Of a stretch of 64,000 bases of DNA, positions 37,201 to 46,200 are shown in pieces. The notes under the pieces are model-generated. The model ran no database searches. It was not told where the DNA came from and was given only the letters and a program-made list of their open reading frames with translations. Position 1 is the stretch's first letter. Each line of letters starts with the position of its first letter. A program made the translations under genes and the position numbers. The DNA lies in contig JBEKVM010000002.1 of the NCBI GenBank assembly GCA_049513975.1, positions 52,631-116,630 of the forward strand. Reading direction: 5' to 3'. This DNA comes from JBEKOF01 sp049513975. Its GTDB lineage: Bacteria > Verrucomicrobiota > Verrucomicrobiia > Limisphaerales > Palsa-1400.

Positions 37201-39414
37201 GCGTTTGCGGGGGCGTATGGAGCCACCATTCCCGTTTTTGACACCTTCACCGCAACGCTGCAACCAGGTCAAATACTTTCACTGCTGCAGCCTGGGGGCA
37301 GCGGAACAAATAATCTAACGGTGACCGAGGTAAAGTTTGCCAGCTCACTGCCCTGGCCGACCAATGCCAACGGAATTGGCTCCTCCTTGCAACTCATTGA
37401 CCCGCATCAGGACAATTGGCGCGCCGGCAATTGGGCCGCGGCGCTCAGCAATGCCCCCGCGACGCCGCAATGGACGCATGTCACGGCGACCGGCACCGCC
37501 TCCAGCTCCACGCTCTACCTTTATTTGCAGTCGGCGGGCGACATTTATGTGGACGACATTAAATTGGTTGCGGGCAGCGTCCCGGAAGCGGGCGCAAATG
37601 TTCTGTCCGACGGCGATTTTGAATCCGGTTTTCCCGGCCCATGGACGGTTTCTCCGAATTTGGCCAATTCAGTCTTGAGCACGACGATCACACATTCTGG
37701 CAACGCGAGTTTGCACCTGGTTTCGACCAGTGGCGGCACTACGCAAAGCAGCGCCATTTGGCAAACGGTCTCGCCGGCTTTGACTGCCAGCGCAAACTAT
37801 ACCTTGAGTTTCTGGTATCTGCAAAGCACCAACGGCGGCCCATTGACCATTCGCCTGTCAGGTTCTGGCATTGTGGCCACGGTCGATCCGGCGCCGCCAA
37901 GTGCGGGCTTCGGACCTGTCACGCCTGGCGCGGTGAACAGCGTTGCCAGTCCCCTTGCTCCCTTCCCGCCGCTTTGGATCAATGAAGTGGAGCCGGACAA
38001 TCTCACCGGCCTGACCAACAGCGCCGGACAACACGCGCCCTGGGTGGAACTTTACAACCCAAGCACAAACACCGTTGTTTTGACCAACCTCTACCTGAGC
38101 AGCACTTACACCAACCTGACCAATTGGGCTTTCCCCGCCGGCGCGGCCATCAACCCCGGCCAATTCCTGGTGGTTTTTGCCGACGGCCAGACCAACCTCT
38201 CCACTCTGAGCCAATTGCACACCAGCTTTGCCCTGAACAGCAGCGCCGGTTCGGTGGCTTTGAGCCGCGTTTTCAACAGCCAGCCCCAGGTGCTGGACTA
38301 TGTGGATTATTCCAACCTCCCGCCGGATTGGTCCTACGGTTCCCTGCCCAACGGCCAAAGCTTTGTCCGCGTGGCGTTTTATTCCCCCACGCCCGGGGCC
38401 AGCAACAACGTCAGCGGCACCCCGCCGGCCTCCTTCATCGCTTACAGCACCGGCGGTTCCGTCTATGCTCAGAACTTTGACTCCCTGCCGGACCCGGGTC
38501 CGGCCTCGGTCAACACGGCCAATCCCGTCACCATCAACGGCGTGACCTATTCCCTGGCCAATCCTTTTGACTTTGCCTTTCCGGTCTCGGCCACGGGCAA
38601 CAGCGGCGGCCTGGGTCTGGCCGCCCTGGCCGGCTGGTATGGACTGGCCGACCCGACGGCCAGCGTGGGCACGCGGTTTGGCGCCACCGATGGCGACCAA
38701 ACCGCCGGCGGACAGATCAGTTTCGGACTGCCCAACAGTTCCAATCGCGCCCTCGGCCTGCTGGCCACGAGCACCACCGGCTACACCGCCATCGGCGCCG
38801 AGTTTATCAACAACACCGGCGCGACCATGAACTTCATCAACCTGCAAGTGACCGGCGAAATCTGGCGGCAATCGGACAAGCCCAAGATCCTGGAATGTTA
38901 TTATTTGATTGATCCGACGGCCACGGCGCCCATGTCCACTCAAGCCACGGCGTATCTCCCCGCTTTCAACGTGTCCTTTCCCACGGACGCCGGGGACGTT
39001 GGCGGCGCGGCGGTGGATGGAACCGCCCCGGCCAACCACGTTTATCTGGCCGTGACGAACCAAGCCATAAGCAATTGGCCGCCGGGCGCGGCCTTTTGGC
39101 TGGTTTGGGAAATGGCGGATTCGACCGGCAAGGCCCAAGGATTGGCCCTTGACAACTTGAGCTTCGCCGCCACCGCCCTGGGCACGGCGACGAACACGGT
39201 CAGCCTCGGTGTCCAAGGTTCATCGCCCAATCAATTCGTTCTTTCCTGGCCGGCCCCGGCGACGGGTTATCAATTATATTGCGCCACCAATCTGGCGCCG
39301 CCAGTCGCCTGGAGCCTGGTCACCAACCCGGCGACTTTAAGCAACGGAACATTCTTCCTGACCATCCCGCCCACCAACGCCGCCGCGCAATTCTTCCGCC
39401 TGATGGCGCGATGA
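31201..39414 (+). CDS. giant secreted LamG / lamin-tail / CotH-kinase protein
   Basis: A 2,737-residue frame from a TTG start; GTG at 31231 is the alternative. Signal peptide LSFALLLALALVGIPTRAQ. Domains in order: LamG (about 52-290), Ig-like (300-385), LamG (390-620), FN3 (625-705), lamin-tail repeats near 722 (ISEIMWKP), 886 (INEILPHS) and 1015 (INEMMYKP), a CotH-like kinase domain about 1440-1850 (KIHWPGNTANDPTYQREQLA; VFVNGNRRGPFMEDA; WSLMMFDFNIGLG), lamin-tail repeats near 1939 (INEIMYNP) and 2258 (INEVEPD), and the shared C-terminal module ending AAAQFFRLMAR. CotH proteins phosphorylate coat proteins in Bacillus. Here a surface-assembly role is only inferred. Confidence 0.87.
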   Translation: MKIPISPQRTVPHVFGLARRSRQPQKRHYRSKVCRLSFALLLALALVGIPTRAQDLTTGLASQWVGDDYTSGNSWTDRIKGTVAAVDGTPTPVAVANLFGSHKGVMRNTGTTGPGGFGIPAGNPPTGLTNYTVAVAFQAAAAGPVNGSYYNSQIIFGYDIGGAGQPDWGVSWGGSGALAGQGVVAGIGRSGGDSGLQSGGTPLALNSTHAAVLQINGSSGTETLFVDGAQVGQDLGITILAPTNRNGTGLIPLISTVNAGISAAFTGPLAEVRVYTNATVSGTALSAYLQSFYYTNNPMIGLTAGASAAYVGGTVTLQVSIPSSASQTGPFTVTLTSDNPTVVASTNVIFATGVTAANVSVLVKALGTANIIASGTGVRSSSPVAITGFPAGSLNPVAWFKADAITGVTTGGALAAWTDSTGNGYNATQGALSQQPTYVTNAMNGLPVVRFNSNNSTCLSFTRPVQDDFSIICVFQSTNGDGSGSLYYQGAGLVNGEVAGVVNDFGTCLFADGSIAAGTGNPDVAVDSGAGYNDGRPHILTFTRTRITGKVTLYVDGAMMGTTAGSTSSLTAPSVLVLGAQQTLINYLTGDIAEVQIYNTALSGANQQNVESTLFQKYNIPPPPPTGLYLQLQNGQIVLNWLPTSGASNYVVLRAAAFGGLYTAIATNSTTTFTDATVSPTNVYYYEVAAFSGSGEGLPSVAVGTDTILSRHEPLGPSSRTTPIAISEIMWKPAPRTDGKNLEFLEIYNSNPWYQDISGYQFTCADMNYTFPAGTTIASNSFIVIAAAPGDIGSVYGITNVMGPYTGSLKKSETLQLLDEQGSVLLTVPYSNVYPWPVAADGTGHSIILSNPSYGEGDPRAWGISTFAGGSPGAADVYPASLFGNVVINEILPHSENPAVPQFIELHNHGNTSNDISGCILTDNTLSNEFVIPAGTVLGPGGFISFNQTQLGFTLNGAGETLYFLSPDNRRILDAVQFGAQADGVSYGRWPDGANDFYAFTSRTPGTNNSAILIGDIVINEMMYKPISGNDDDQYIELYNKGTNTVDLTGWQFTAGVTFTFPSVTLPPNGYLVVAKNLTNLLAKYPNLNNGNTVGNYGGKLSHNGEQVTLSMLQTLYTNTTIYVAEDQVTYGTGGRWGQWSGGGGSSLELIDPRANHRLAANWADSDESQKSFWTNIQFTGTLDNGVYYGSNIAYAQIGILDVGECLVDNVEVDDTNGVNYVTNSTFETGTAGWTFQGDMVRSSLENSGYQSSYSLHVRCSDRYYNGADSCQVALNTNSFAAGQTATLRFKARWIHGWPEAILRLNGGWLEATGPLPVPANLGTPGLPNSRYVTNAGPAIYNVTHSPSVPAVNQPAVVSAQVHDPDGVQSLTLNYRVDPSTSYTSVPMNDEGTGGDVVAGDGIFSATIPGQAANTMVAFYISATDKLGAATRFPAFLTDNTPTRECLVMFGDGNPGGSFGVYHLWITQSNVTRWVNLGELSNEGIDCTMVEANRVIYNAQGHFQGSPVHQGFDTPNGSWCTYKWIFQDDDKFLGATSFNKIHWPGNTANDPTYQREQLANTFLRALHVPWLNRRDVVVFVNGNRRGPFMEDAQTPDSDMVKQYFPNDTDGYLRKVAWWMEFAPFLSGEALPTVSAAQAMLMPYTTTGGAKKVARYRFNFEYRRTADSANNFTNVFSLIDAACSHGTPNYVRDMENLADMENWMRVFAANHAAGNWDSFGCSSGQNLYAYAGTLGTKWSLMMFDFNIGLGTEVNYPPGQNLFTTLGGDTSMAAIYSEPTFRRMYWRALSELLTNGPLNLSLSVPLLNAKYSAFTANGISVEDPNLNLIPWVTQAAPLVAAQVNAANATNFSVDAGITVSNNLAYFTGQAPFNVNTIWINGSAYPLTWTTVTNWLITVPLQNGTNQFNFVGVDRYGQPLAGDTNTVNVVYNGTNASPVGQVVINEIMYNPPVANAQFVELYNNSTNVTFDLSGWQFQGLSYTFPNGSIFGPTNFLVLAANGAAFAGAYGATIPVFDTFTATLQPGQILSLLQPGGSGTNNLTVTEVKFASSLPWPTNANGIGSSLQLIDPHQDNWRAGNWAAALSNAPATPQWTHVTATGTASSSTLYLYLQSAGDIYVDDIKLVAGSVPEAGANVLSDGDFESGFPGPWTVSPNLANSVLSTTITHSGNASLHLVSTSGGTTQSSAIWQTVSPALTASANYTLSFWYLQSTNGGPLTIRLSGSGIVATVDPAPPSAGFGPVTPGAVNSVASPLAPFPPLWINEVEPDNLTGLTNSAGQHAPWVELYNPSTNTVVLTNLYLSSTYTNLTNWAFPAGAAINPGQFLVVFADGQTNLSTLSQLHTSFALNSSAGSVALSRVFNSQPQVLDYVDYSNLPPDWSYGSLPNGQSFVRVAFYSPTPGASNNVSGTPPASFIAYSTGGSVYAQNFDSLPDPGPASVNTANPVTINGVTYSLANPFDFAFPVSATGNSGGLGLAALAGWYGLADPTASVGTRFGATDGDQTAGGQISFGLPNSSNRALGLLATSTTGYTAIGAEFINNTGATMNFINLQVTGEIWRQSDKPKILECYYLIDPTATAPMSTQATAYLPAFNVSFPTDAGDVGGAAVDGTAPANHVYLAVTNQAISNWPPGAAFWLVWEMADSTGKAQGLALDNLSFAATALGTATNTVSLGVQGSSPNQFVLSWPAPATGYQLYCATNLAPPVAWSLVTNPATLSNGTFFLTIPPTNAAAQFFRLMAR

Positions 39415-39463
39415 GCCGGCCATTGCCTGTCAGAGATTAACTAACTCGAACAATTTATATTCT

Positions 39464-41410
39464 ATGAAAAACACCAACATTATTCTCACGCCACATTTCC
39501 CTTCCATCTCTCTAACATTGTCAGTGCGTTTGTTGTTGCCTTTTTTGCTTTTTCTAGTCCTGGTGGCCCGTGATAATGTTGCTTCCGGGCAACAAAATAC
39601 AGGAACTAAAGGAAGAAAACAATGGACCGAAAAGGAGGCCTGGGACTGGGAAAGGAAAATTGGCGTAATCAAAGGATTTAATGAACCGACTCCAGCCTAT
39701 CCAGGCATGACCACGGAGGACATCCTTCAAAAAGCCTCGGAACTGGGTTTTAACAGTGTCCGTATTTTCCTTGGACCCCTTGGAGGAAGACCTGCCGAAC
39801 ATATTCCGTTCCTCCACAAATTTCTGGATGCCGCTGAGAAAAAGGGGATGACCGTTTCCCCTGTTCTCTCGAGCGGAGCATTTCGGAGAATGGCTGATGA
39901 CAATGCGGCAAGGGAAGAAGCCAAAGCTTATGTCCAGAACCTGATAGGTGAATTCCGTAATGATCCCAGGATCAGCCTGTGGGATTTGTGGAACGAACCT
40001 AACTACAGCAATACGGGAGATCTTGATTTGTGTAAAGAGGTCATAATCTGGGCAAGAGAGGTATCTCCCATACAGCCTTTAACAGTCTCCGCCTTCTGGT
40101 TGCATAGTATGCTTACCAACACAGGCAATGTGCATGAGAGATGCGTGGAAGTTGAATCAATGACAGATGTTCATAACTTCCACCTCTACGACCTGAGCAT
40201 TCTCAAAATGAAAGCAATGGATGATATGATCAGCGCGCTCAGAAAGATCAGTGACCGCCCCATAGTATGCACAGAAGCTGTAGCCCGCACCATTAGCGGC
40301 AACTATGGCCGCTCAATGTCATCTTTTGAACAAAATCACATCCATTTCTATTCATGGGGTCTTTACACTGCCGATTCGAACTGGGCCGTATCGTGGGGAT
40401 TGAGTACTTTTGATCCCAACGAACCAATGTTTCATGATTTGCTCCACCCCGATGGCACGCCTTACGATTGGAGGGACCTGGAATGGGTTCGCAATTTCCA
40501 TTTTGCCAAACCAGGCGAAATCACCGATCCCGGCGCTGAAATAACCGAAAGATGGGACAAATGGAGAGCATGGAAATGGATGGTCGCAGGCCCCGTCAAA
40601 GGCCTCGACTACCCAGCCTCGGGAACCGGAAACATAGCTATATCAAATTGGACGAAAGAGATAAAGGAAGCCGAATCGGCTGGATATAATGGCCTTCGCA
40701 TTAAGGTGAATTTCGGCGATTGGAAAACCAACTCAAAGGAGTTTTTTGGCAAAATGGATGCTCTGATAGCGATTGCGGATACGAATAATATGAGGGTTAT
40801 GCCCGCCTTGCTATCTGACGCGGACGCTGACAGTCCCGAATCCGCACTGAGCGACTATGTGAGCAGCGTTGTCAAGAAATATGGATCCGACCCAAGGATA
40901 TTTTCCTGGGAACTTTATACCCTTCCGGGGGAGAAAGGGATTGACAGCGGCAAGCTCGTCTCATTACTCGGTCTGATATTCAGGACGGCACGTTTTGAGT
41001 TGCCAAGTCAGCCTCTTACGGCTACGCCCCTGGTGCGAACCACTGATTTTGCGCCAGATTTCGATTACAAAAGGGCGCTGGTGCATGGCAGAAACAATGG
41101 CTGGAACAGGCTTGAATTTAAGGGCACCAGCAACCCGGCTTTATGCAATTATATCTGGAGTCTTTCAGACATTATTTCCATTGCAAGTGATATGAAAATG
41201 CCTGAAACCGGATGGCTGGTCACTATTGCCAACCGATATGGAAGACCCGTTGTCTGCTCTGCTTGGAATGCTCCGGATGGAACCGCGGTTAAGGAGACTT
41301 TGGAAGTCTTTTCACGTAGCCATGTATTCTGGTATAATGCAGGCAATATTGCCGATAAATCGATGATCAGATCATTCAGATTTATCCAGATAGGCACTCC
41401 CAGGCAATAA
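39464..41410 (+). CDS. exported double-barrel GH5-like protein, second barrel degenerate
   Basis: 648 residues with signal peptide (RLLLPFLLFLVLVARDNVAS). The first barrel (about 55-345) has the acid/base Glu178 in WDLWNEPN and nucleophile Glu271 in IVCTEAVAR. A second, related barrel (about 355-640) aligns at DPRIFSWELYTLPG and RPVVCSAWNAP, but the catalytic positions are Leu487 and Ala600. It may therefore serve as a carbohydrate-binding or scaffold domain. The gene is visibly more AT-rich than its neighbours and uses AGA/AGG arginine codons freely, as in Bacteroidota, so recent transfer is likely. It starts 49 bases after the giant LamG gene. Confidence 0.8.
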   Translation: MKNTNIILTPHFPSISLTLSVRLLLPFLLFLVLVARDNVASGQQNTGTKGRKQWTEKEAWDWERKIGVIKGFNEPTPAYPGMTTEDILQKASELGFNSVRIFLGPLGGRPAEHIPFLHKFLDAAEKKGMTVSPVLSSGAFRRMADDNAAREEAKAYVQNLIGEFRNDPRISLWDLWNEPNYSNTGDLDLCKEVIIWAREVSPIQPLTVSAFWLHSMLTNTGNVHERCVEVESMTDVHNFHLYDLSILKMKAMDDMISALRKISDRPIVCTEAVARTISGNYGRSMSSFEQNHIHFYSWGLYTADSNWAVSWGLSTFDPNEPMFHDLLHPDGTPYDWRDLEWVRNFHFAKPGEITDPGAEITERWDKWRAWKWMVAGPVKGLDYPASGTGNIAISNWTKEIKEAESAGYNGLRIKVNFGDWKTNSKEFFGKMDALIAIADTNNMRVMPALLSDADADSPESALSDYVSSVVKKYGSDPRIFSWELYTLPGEKGIDSGKLVSLLGLIFRTARFELPSQPLTATPLVRTTDFAPDFDYKRALVHGRNNGWNRLEFKGTSNPALCNYIWSLSDIISIASDMKMPETGWLVTIANRYGRPVVCSAWNAPDGTAVKETLEVFSRSHVFWYNAGNIADKSMIRSFRFIQIGTPRQ

Positions 41411-41478
41411 GTTCAGATCAATCGTATTTACCCGGGATTTGCCATATGTCTTTGACAGGCCAATGTTATTGACTTACA

Positions 41479-42370
41479 ATGGAGCCGCATAAACAAAGGC
41501 TGCAAGCGTCACTCGGAGCACCAGTTGACAAGTCGATCAAGCGCGACCCCCTTTGGAACATGGCGCCGGACCTCATACCCGGCCACGACGCATTATTCAA
41601 GCCCGAAGAGCCAGGAATCTACGTCTATCTGCCGCCACCGGAACACGCCACCAAAACCGGGGTGCTTGTTTTTCCTGGCGTTATAGCAGTTGGGCTGCGG
41701 ATACCGAGGGCTTTAACGTCACCCACTTTCTGAATGCCCACGGCGTGGCGGCGTTTGTCGTCTATTACCGCAACAGTTTGCGCTACCAATACCCGGTACC
41801 GCTTCTGGATGCCCAGGGCGCCCTGCGCCTGGTGCGTTCCCGGGCCGGGCAATATCAACTCGATGATCGAAAGATCGGGGTGATGGGGTTCTCGGCTGGG
41901 GCCACCTTGCCGCCACCTTGGCAACGCGCTTTGACCAGGGCGATTCGACAGCGGCTGACCCGGTGGACCGCGTCTCGTGCCGTCCCGATTTTGTCGTGTT
42001 GGCGTACCCGGTGATCACCTTGACGGCCGAGCCATACATCCATAAAGGTTCACGCAAGAACTTAACTGGCGGCAGGGCCGACCTCTATAGTGAATTGTCC
42101 GCGGAGTTGCGCGTGACGAAGGAAACCCCACCCGCCTTTCTCGTCCATGGCGGACGCGACACCGGCGTCCCGGCAGAGAACTCCGTCTTATTTTATTCCG
42201 CCTGCCGCCAGGCCGGCGTGCCTGCCGAACTGCATATCTTCCAAATAGCCGGCCACAGCTTCCATCTCGGCGATGGCGATCCGGTCCTCTCCGAATGGCC
42301 CGAATTGCTGCTCAACTGGATGTCAGTCAACGGCTGGATTCCGACGCCCCAGCACGACGGAAACCCCTGA
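41479..42370 (+). pseudogene. frameshifted alpha/beta-hydrolase (acetyl-esterase-like)
   Basis: Three overlapping frames form one esterase. Frame 1 reads GHDALFKPEEPGIYVYLPPP to KTGVLVFPG. A deletion at about 41,680 interrupts the oxyanion-hole segment (expected FPGGGYSSWA). Frame 2 reads YSSWAADTEGFNVTHFLNAH to DDRKIGVMGFSAG. A missing G in GCTGGGGCCACC near 41,900 then breaks the nucleophile motif GFSAGGHLAATLA. Frame 3 resumes with ATRFDQGDS and carries the Asp (HGGRDTGVPAENS) and His (IAGHSFHLGDG) of the triad. Family: BD-FAE/Aes-type carbohydrate acetyl-esterases. Both lesions lie in G-rich runs, so assembly error is possible. Confidence 0.75.
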
Positions 42371-42606
42371 CAGCCGGAGGGACCCAGATAACAAGTGTTT
42401 ATTCAACAATAACAGGATTTGCCTTGCGGCCATGCCACCGACTCTTGCCGTGTCCGGCGCTAAATTCGCTCGACTTTGCAATGAAAAGGACTTCGGCAGC
42501 GGCAATCAAGAAATTGCAGCAGATGAAACTCCCGCGCGACGAGTTGCTTAAAAAGCTGGGCGCCGCGCTGCATGGTTATCCGGTCGGCGCACGACTGGTT
42601 CAAACC

Positions 42607-42755
42607 CAGTGAACTGTTCTTTTGGAGCATCGTCGAGGCCAGCGTGTGGCGAAACTGATGCGACCCCTTTCGTGGCGAATCAAATTTGGCTCGTTGCAGC
42701 GCATGCTTGACCACCGATCCAACGGATCCTTGGCCTTTGAAGCCGGTCATCTGGA
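42607..42755 (-). pseudogene. tyrosine-recombinase C-terminal relic
   Basis: The minus frame contains GQGSVGSVVKHALQRAKFDS, then PRKGSHQFRHTLASTMLQKN. HQFRHTLAS is the His-x-x-Arg box II of phage-type integrases (compare HLFRHTLASRML in the recombinase at 62,604). The box I Arg upstream and the catalytic Tyr downstream are absent and the sequence soon becomes unrelated. It is a truncated, inactive integrase, probably left by an integrative element. Confidence 0.65.
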
Positions 42756-43090
42756 TCAACGTTGCGTTGTGAGCTTCTGTGCAGTTTGGGAGAACTCGTG
42801 GCAACCACGGCCGTGAAGCCGGGTTCCTGACAAAATGGTTTGCGGCAGGACGCCAATCTGTCATATTCAAGGAGTCGGAATGAAACGGCGATCTATAACA
42901 AAATCGCGGTGGTCATGGACGGGGCAAAACCGTTCAGCTGGCTTCGGAAAACTGGGATCCTCATTTTTGCATCAATTTGCATCAAGGTTCACACTGTCCG
43001 GCGCGTTTTGGTGCGGGATTGCCGCCAAACATGGTTTCTGCAAAGCTGTAAGTATCAGCGATTTAACAATATACAGAGTTTTTCCGCCAT

Positions 43091-43115
43091 GATTCGAATC
43101 CCTTCGCTCGCTCCA
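43091..43115 (+). repeat. tRNA 3'-end fragment, possible old attachment site
   Basis: TTCGAATCCCTTCGCTCGCT is followed by CCA. It has the form of a T-loop, 3' T-stem, 3' acceptor strand, discriminator and CCA. The 5' T-stem half does not match and no tRNA body precedes it, so only the tail is present. Such tails are typical attL/attR duplicates left by integrases that target tRNA genes. The nearby integrase relic supports this reading. Confidence 0.45.
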
Positions 43116-43229
43116 TGTCCATCATTATCGCCTGCTCGTTGACAAGGAAATATCCACGGGGATTTCGCGCTGACGTGTGACGAAAACAACCGGAATCCAC
43201 GACGGGAACGGCTGAAATGATTTGATCGC

Positions 43230-46200
43230 TCAGGCCAGCAGTTCCTGGATTTCCTCCCAAGTCAACGAGGCGGCGAATTCTTCCTCGCCGCCGATGGCCG
43301 CTTGGATCATCTCGCGCTTGCGGTTTTGCAAGGTGAGGATTTTTTCTTCCACCGTGTCGCGGGCGATCAGCTTGTAGCTGGTCACCACTTTGGTTTGGCC
43401 GAGGCGATGGGCGCGATCGGTCGCCTGGTCTTCCACCGCCGGATTCCACCACGGATCGAAATGAATGACGGTGTCCGCCCCCGTCAGGTTGAGGCCGACG
43501 CCACCGGCTTTGAGGCTGATGAGGAATACCGGAATGGCGGCGCTTTTTTGAAATTGTTCCACCACCGCGCCCCGGTCGGCCGTGGAGCCGTCCAGATAAC
43601 AATAGGCGATGCCCTCGCCGTCGAGCCTCTCCTTCAACAAGGACAACATGCTGACAAACTGGCTGAAGACCAGCGCGCGATGGCCGCCGTCCATCACTTC
43701 CTCCAGCAGTTCGCCGAAGAGATCCAGCTTGCCGGAGGCGTTGGCGGGATTAACGCCCTGCAAATGCAGCAGCCGCAAATCGCAGCAGACCTGGCGCAGC
43801 CGCAGCAACGCGCTCAAGACCAGCATGCGGCTTTTGGCGGCTCCCGGCGCGCCGGCCGCCGCCAGCACTTGCTCGCGGCTGGCTTCGATGACTTGCTGAT
43901 AAACGCCGCGCTGATCCGCCGTCAACTCGCAGAACGACACCTGTTCCAGCTTCGCCGGCAAATCCGCCGCCACTTCCTGCTTGAGCCGCCGCAGCAGGAA
44001 GGGCCGCAGCCGCCGCGCCAGCCGGGTTTGGGCGGCGGCATCTTTTTCGCGCGTGATGGGCAACTCGTAGCGCTCGCGGAAATCCTGCGCGGTTCCCAGA
44101 TAGCCGGGCATGAGAAAGTCAAAAATGGACCAGAGATCGAGCACGGAGTTTTCCATGGGAGTGCCGGTCAGCACAAGGCGGTGTTGCGCCGCCACGGCTT
44201 TGACGGCCTGGGCGTTTTGGGTCTGGCGGTTTTTGATGTGCTGGGCTTCGTCCAGCACCAGGGTGTCAAACTCCAGCCCGCGATACCGCTCCGCGTCGCG
44301 GCGGAGCAGCGCGTAACTTGTCAAGACGATGTTACTGGCCGGGATTTGATCGAAGCGGGCGTGCCGGTCCGGTCCGTGCAAGGCCAGCACTTTCAACTCC
44401 GGCGTGAATTTCCCGGCTTCCGCCATCCAATTGAAGACCAGGCTGGTTGGACAAATAATCAAATGCGGACGGCGCGGGACACTCTGAACTCTGCGCTCCG
44501 CGCTCCCCATTGTTGCCAGGAAGGCCAGGGTCTGCAATGTTTTGCCCAACCCCATTTCATCGGCGAGAATGCCGCCGAAGCCGTTTTCCCTCAGAAAAAG
44601 GAGCCAGGCGACGCCGTGTTTTTGGTAAGGGCGCAGCACCTTTTCCAAATGGCCCAGCGGCGGGCATTCCAGTTTGGCCTGGCCGCTCTGCCGGGCCGCG
44701 CGGTCGCGCCAGGCCGGAGGCGCGAGGACCGGCCAATCGGCGTGCTGCCGCAAGGTGGCCTCGAGAAAGCCGGCCTGGGTGTTGCTGATACGCCAGCCCT
44801 GCTCCTGCTGCCGCGGCGCGCAGTCCAGCAGAACCTCCTGCAACTCCTCCACCGCGCCCGTGTCAAGCACAGCCCATTTCCCGTTCTTCAGGCGCGTGTG
44901 GCTCTGCCCGGAGAGGAGCAGGCGCTGAATGTCCGCCGCCGCAAAAGTTTCGCCGCCTTCCGCCGCAAACACCACGCCGAGATCAAACCATTGCAGGCCG
45001 GAGGTGATGCGAAACTGCGGCTGGACGCGCTCGATATTCTGCGCCGCGCTGCGTTCCAGCCGTTCCTCCAAAGTCACGCTCCAGTCCCGTTGCAGTTTGG
45101 GAAATTCGCGCGCGAAGAAATTCAACACCGCGTTTTGTCCGGTCAATTGCAGCCTGCCTTGCGCGTCCGGTCCGGCAAAGCCGCTGCGATGCAACCGGGC
45201 CAGGGCGGCGCTCTCGGCGGCGAAATCGCGGGTGGAGTAGCGCGTCGGCACCTCGGGATACGGCAGCCAGACGCTTTCCGCCGCCGCCGTGGCGCCCACG
45301 GTCATGAGGCGGGGACCGTAGGCGCATTGCAGCAGCGCGCCCAGTTGGGCCAGGCCGCCCTTGAGTTCCAGCAGGAAACGCGGCGCTTGCGGTTCGAGGG
45401 TGAAATCCTCCAGTTTGAAATTGGCCTGCACGGCGGCCGCCGCCTGCAACTGGGCCCAATCCCGGCTGAGGAACTGCGGCACTTGCCAGCGCGGCAGGCG
45501 CACCGGCGCGCGCAACACCTGCGCCAGCGCCGGCGGCAAACCGAGCGGCTGAAAGGTCTGTTTGCGCCAAACCCAATCCCCGATCCTGACCGGCGGCTCC
45601 GTCTTCTCCGCCAAGGCAAGGACAATTTCGCCGCCGGCCTCCAGGGTGGCGCGCAGCGGCAATTGGAGCGGCGTTGTTGTCACCGTGACGGCACTGGTTT
45701 TGCCCAGGGTAATGTTGGGGTGTCCCGCCAGCGCCGGCAGCAACGAGGCAAAATCCTTCATCTCCATTTGCAGGAGGGCGGGCGTGGCGCCGCCGGCCAG
45801 CATTTCCATCTTGTCAATAATCGCCGCATCGGCAGGCGGGAAGGCAAAGGGGCGATCCTTGGGCAGGGCGTTCAGCGGGCAGCGTCCTCCGCTCCATTCG
45901 GCTTGCAGCACGAGCATGACTTTGCCGCGGACGATGGCCTGGTCGAAATTCGGCGGGAGAACGATAAACAATGCGGCCGGCTCGCCGGCCGCGTCACGCT
46001 GCAACACGGAAGTTTTGCCGGCCGGCAGAGTTGGGCCTGGCACCGGCGCCTCCGAGGCCGGAGCGGCGGCGGGTTGTTGCCCCTGCAGCCAGTGCAGCCC
46101 GACGGCGACGCCATGCGCGCAAATTTTTCCCCACTGGCGCGCTTCGCGGCAGGTGCAAAGGTTTTCGATGTCAATACTGCTTTTGATCACCAGGGAAGCG

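Larger units (their letters stand above)
42371..43229. other. decayed element remnants, no intact gene
   Basis: This stretch holds the integrase relic and the tRNA 3'-end fragment listed separately. A 43-codon plus frame at 42,481-42,612 (MKRTSAAAIKKLQQMKLPRD) is amphipathic and protein-like but has no recognised family. Nothing else convincing is seen. Confidence 0.5.

Noticed and set aside
37858..39216. 452-residue minus-strand frame within the giant LamG/CotH gene
   Set aside because: Antisense shadow in GC-rich repetitive coding sequence, dominated by R/G/V without motifs.
43091..43115. Complete tRNA gene
   Set aside because: Only the 3' tail matches; the 5' half of the T-stem and the anticodon and D arms are absent upstream.
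43063..43602. Minus-strand frame containing ERAKGFES
   Set aside because: This is the familiar false ORF produced by the antisense of a tRNA 3' end, and the rest lies opposite the helicase gene.
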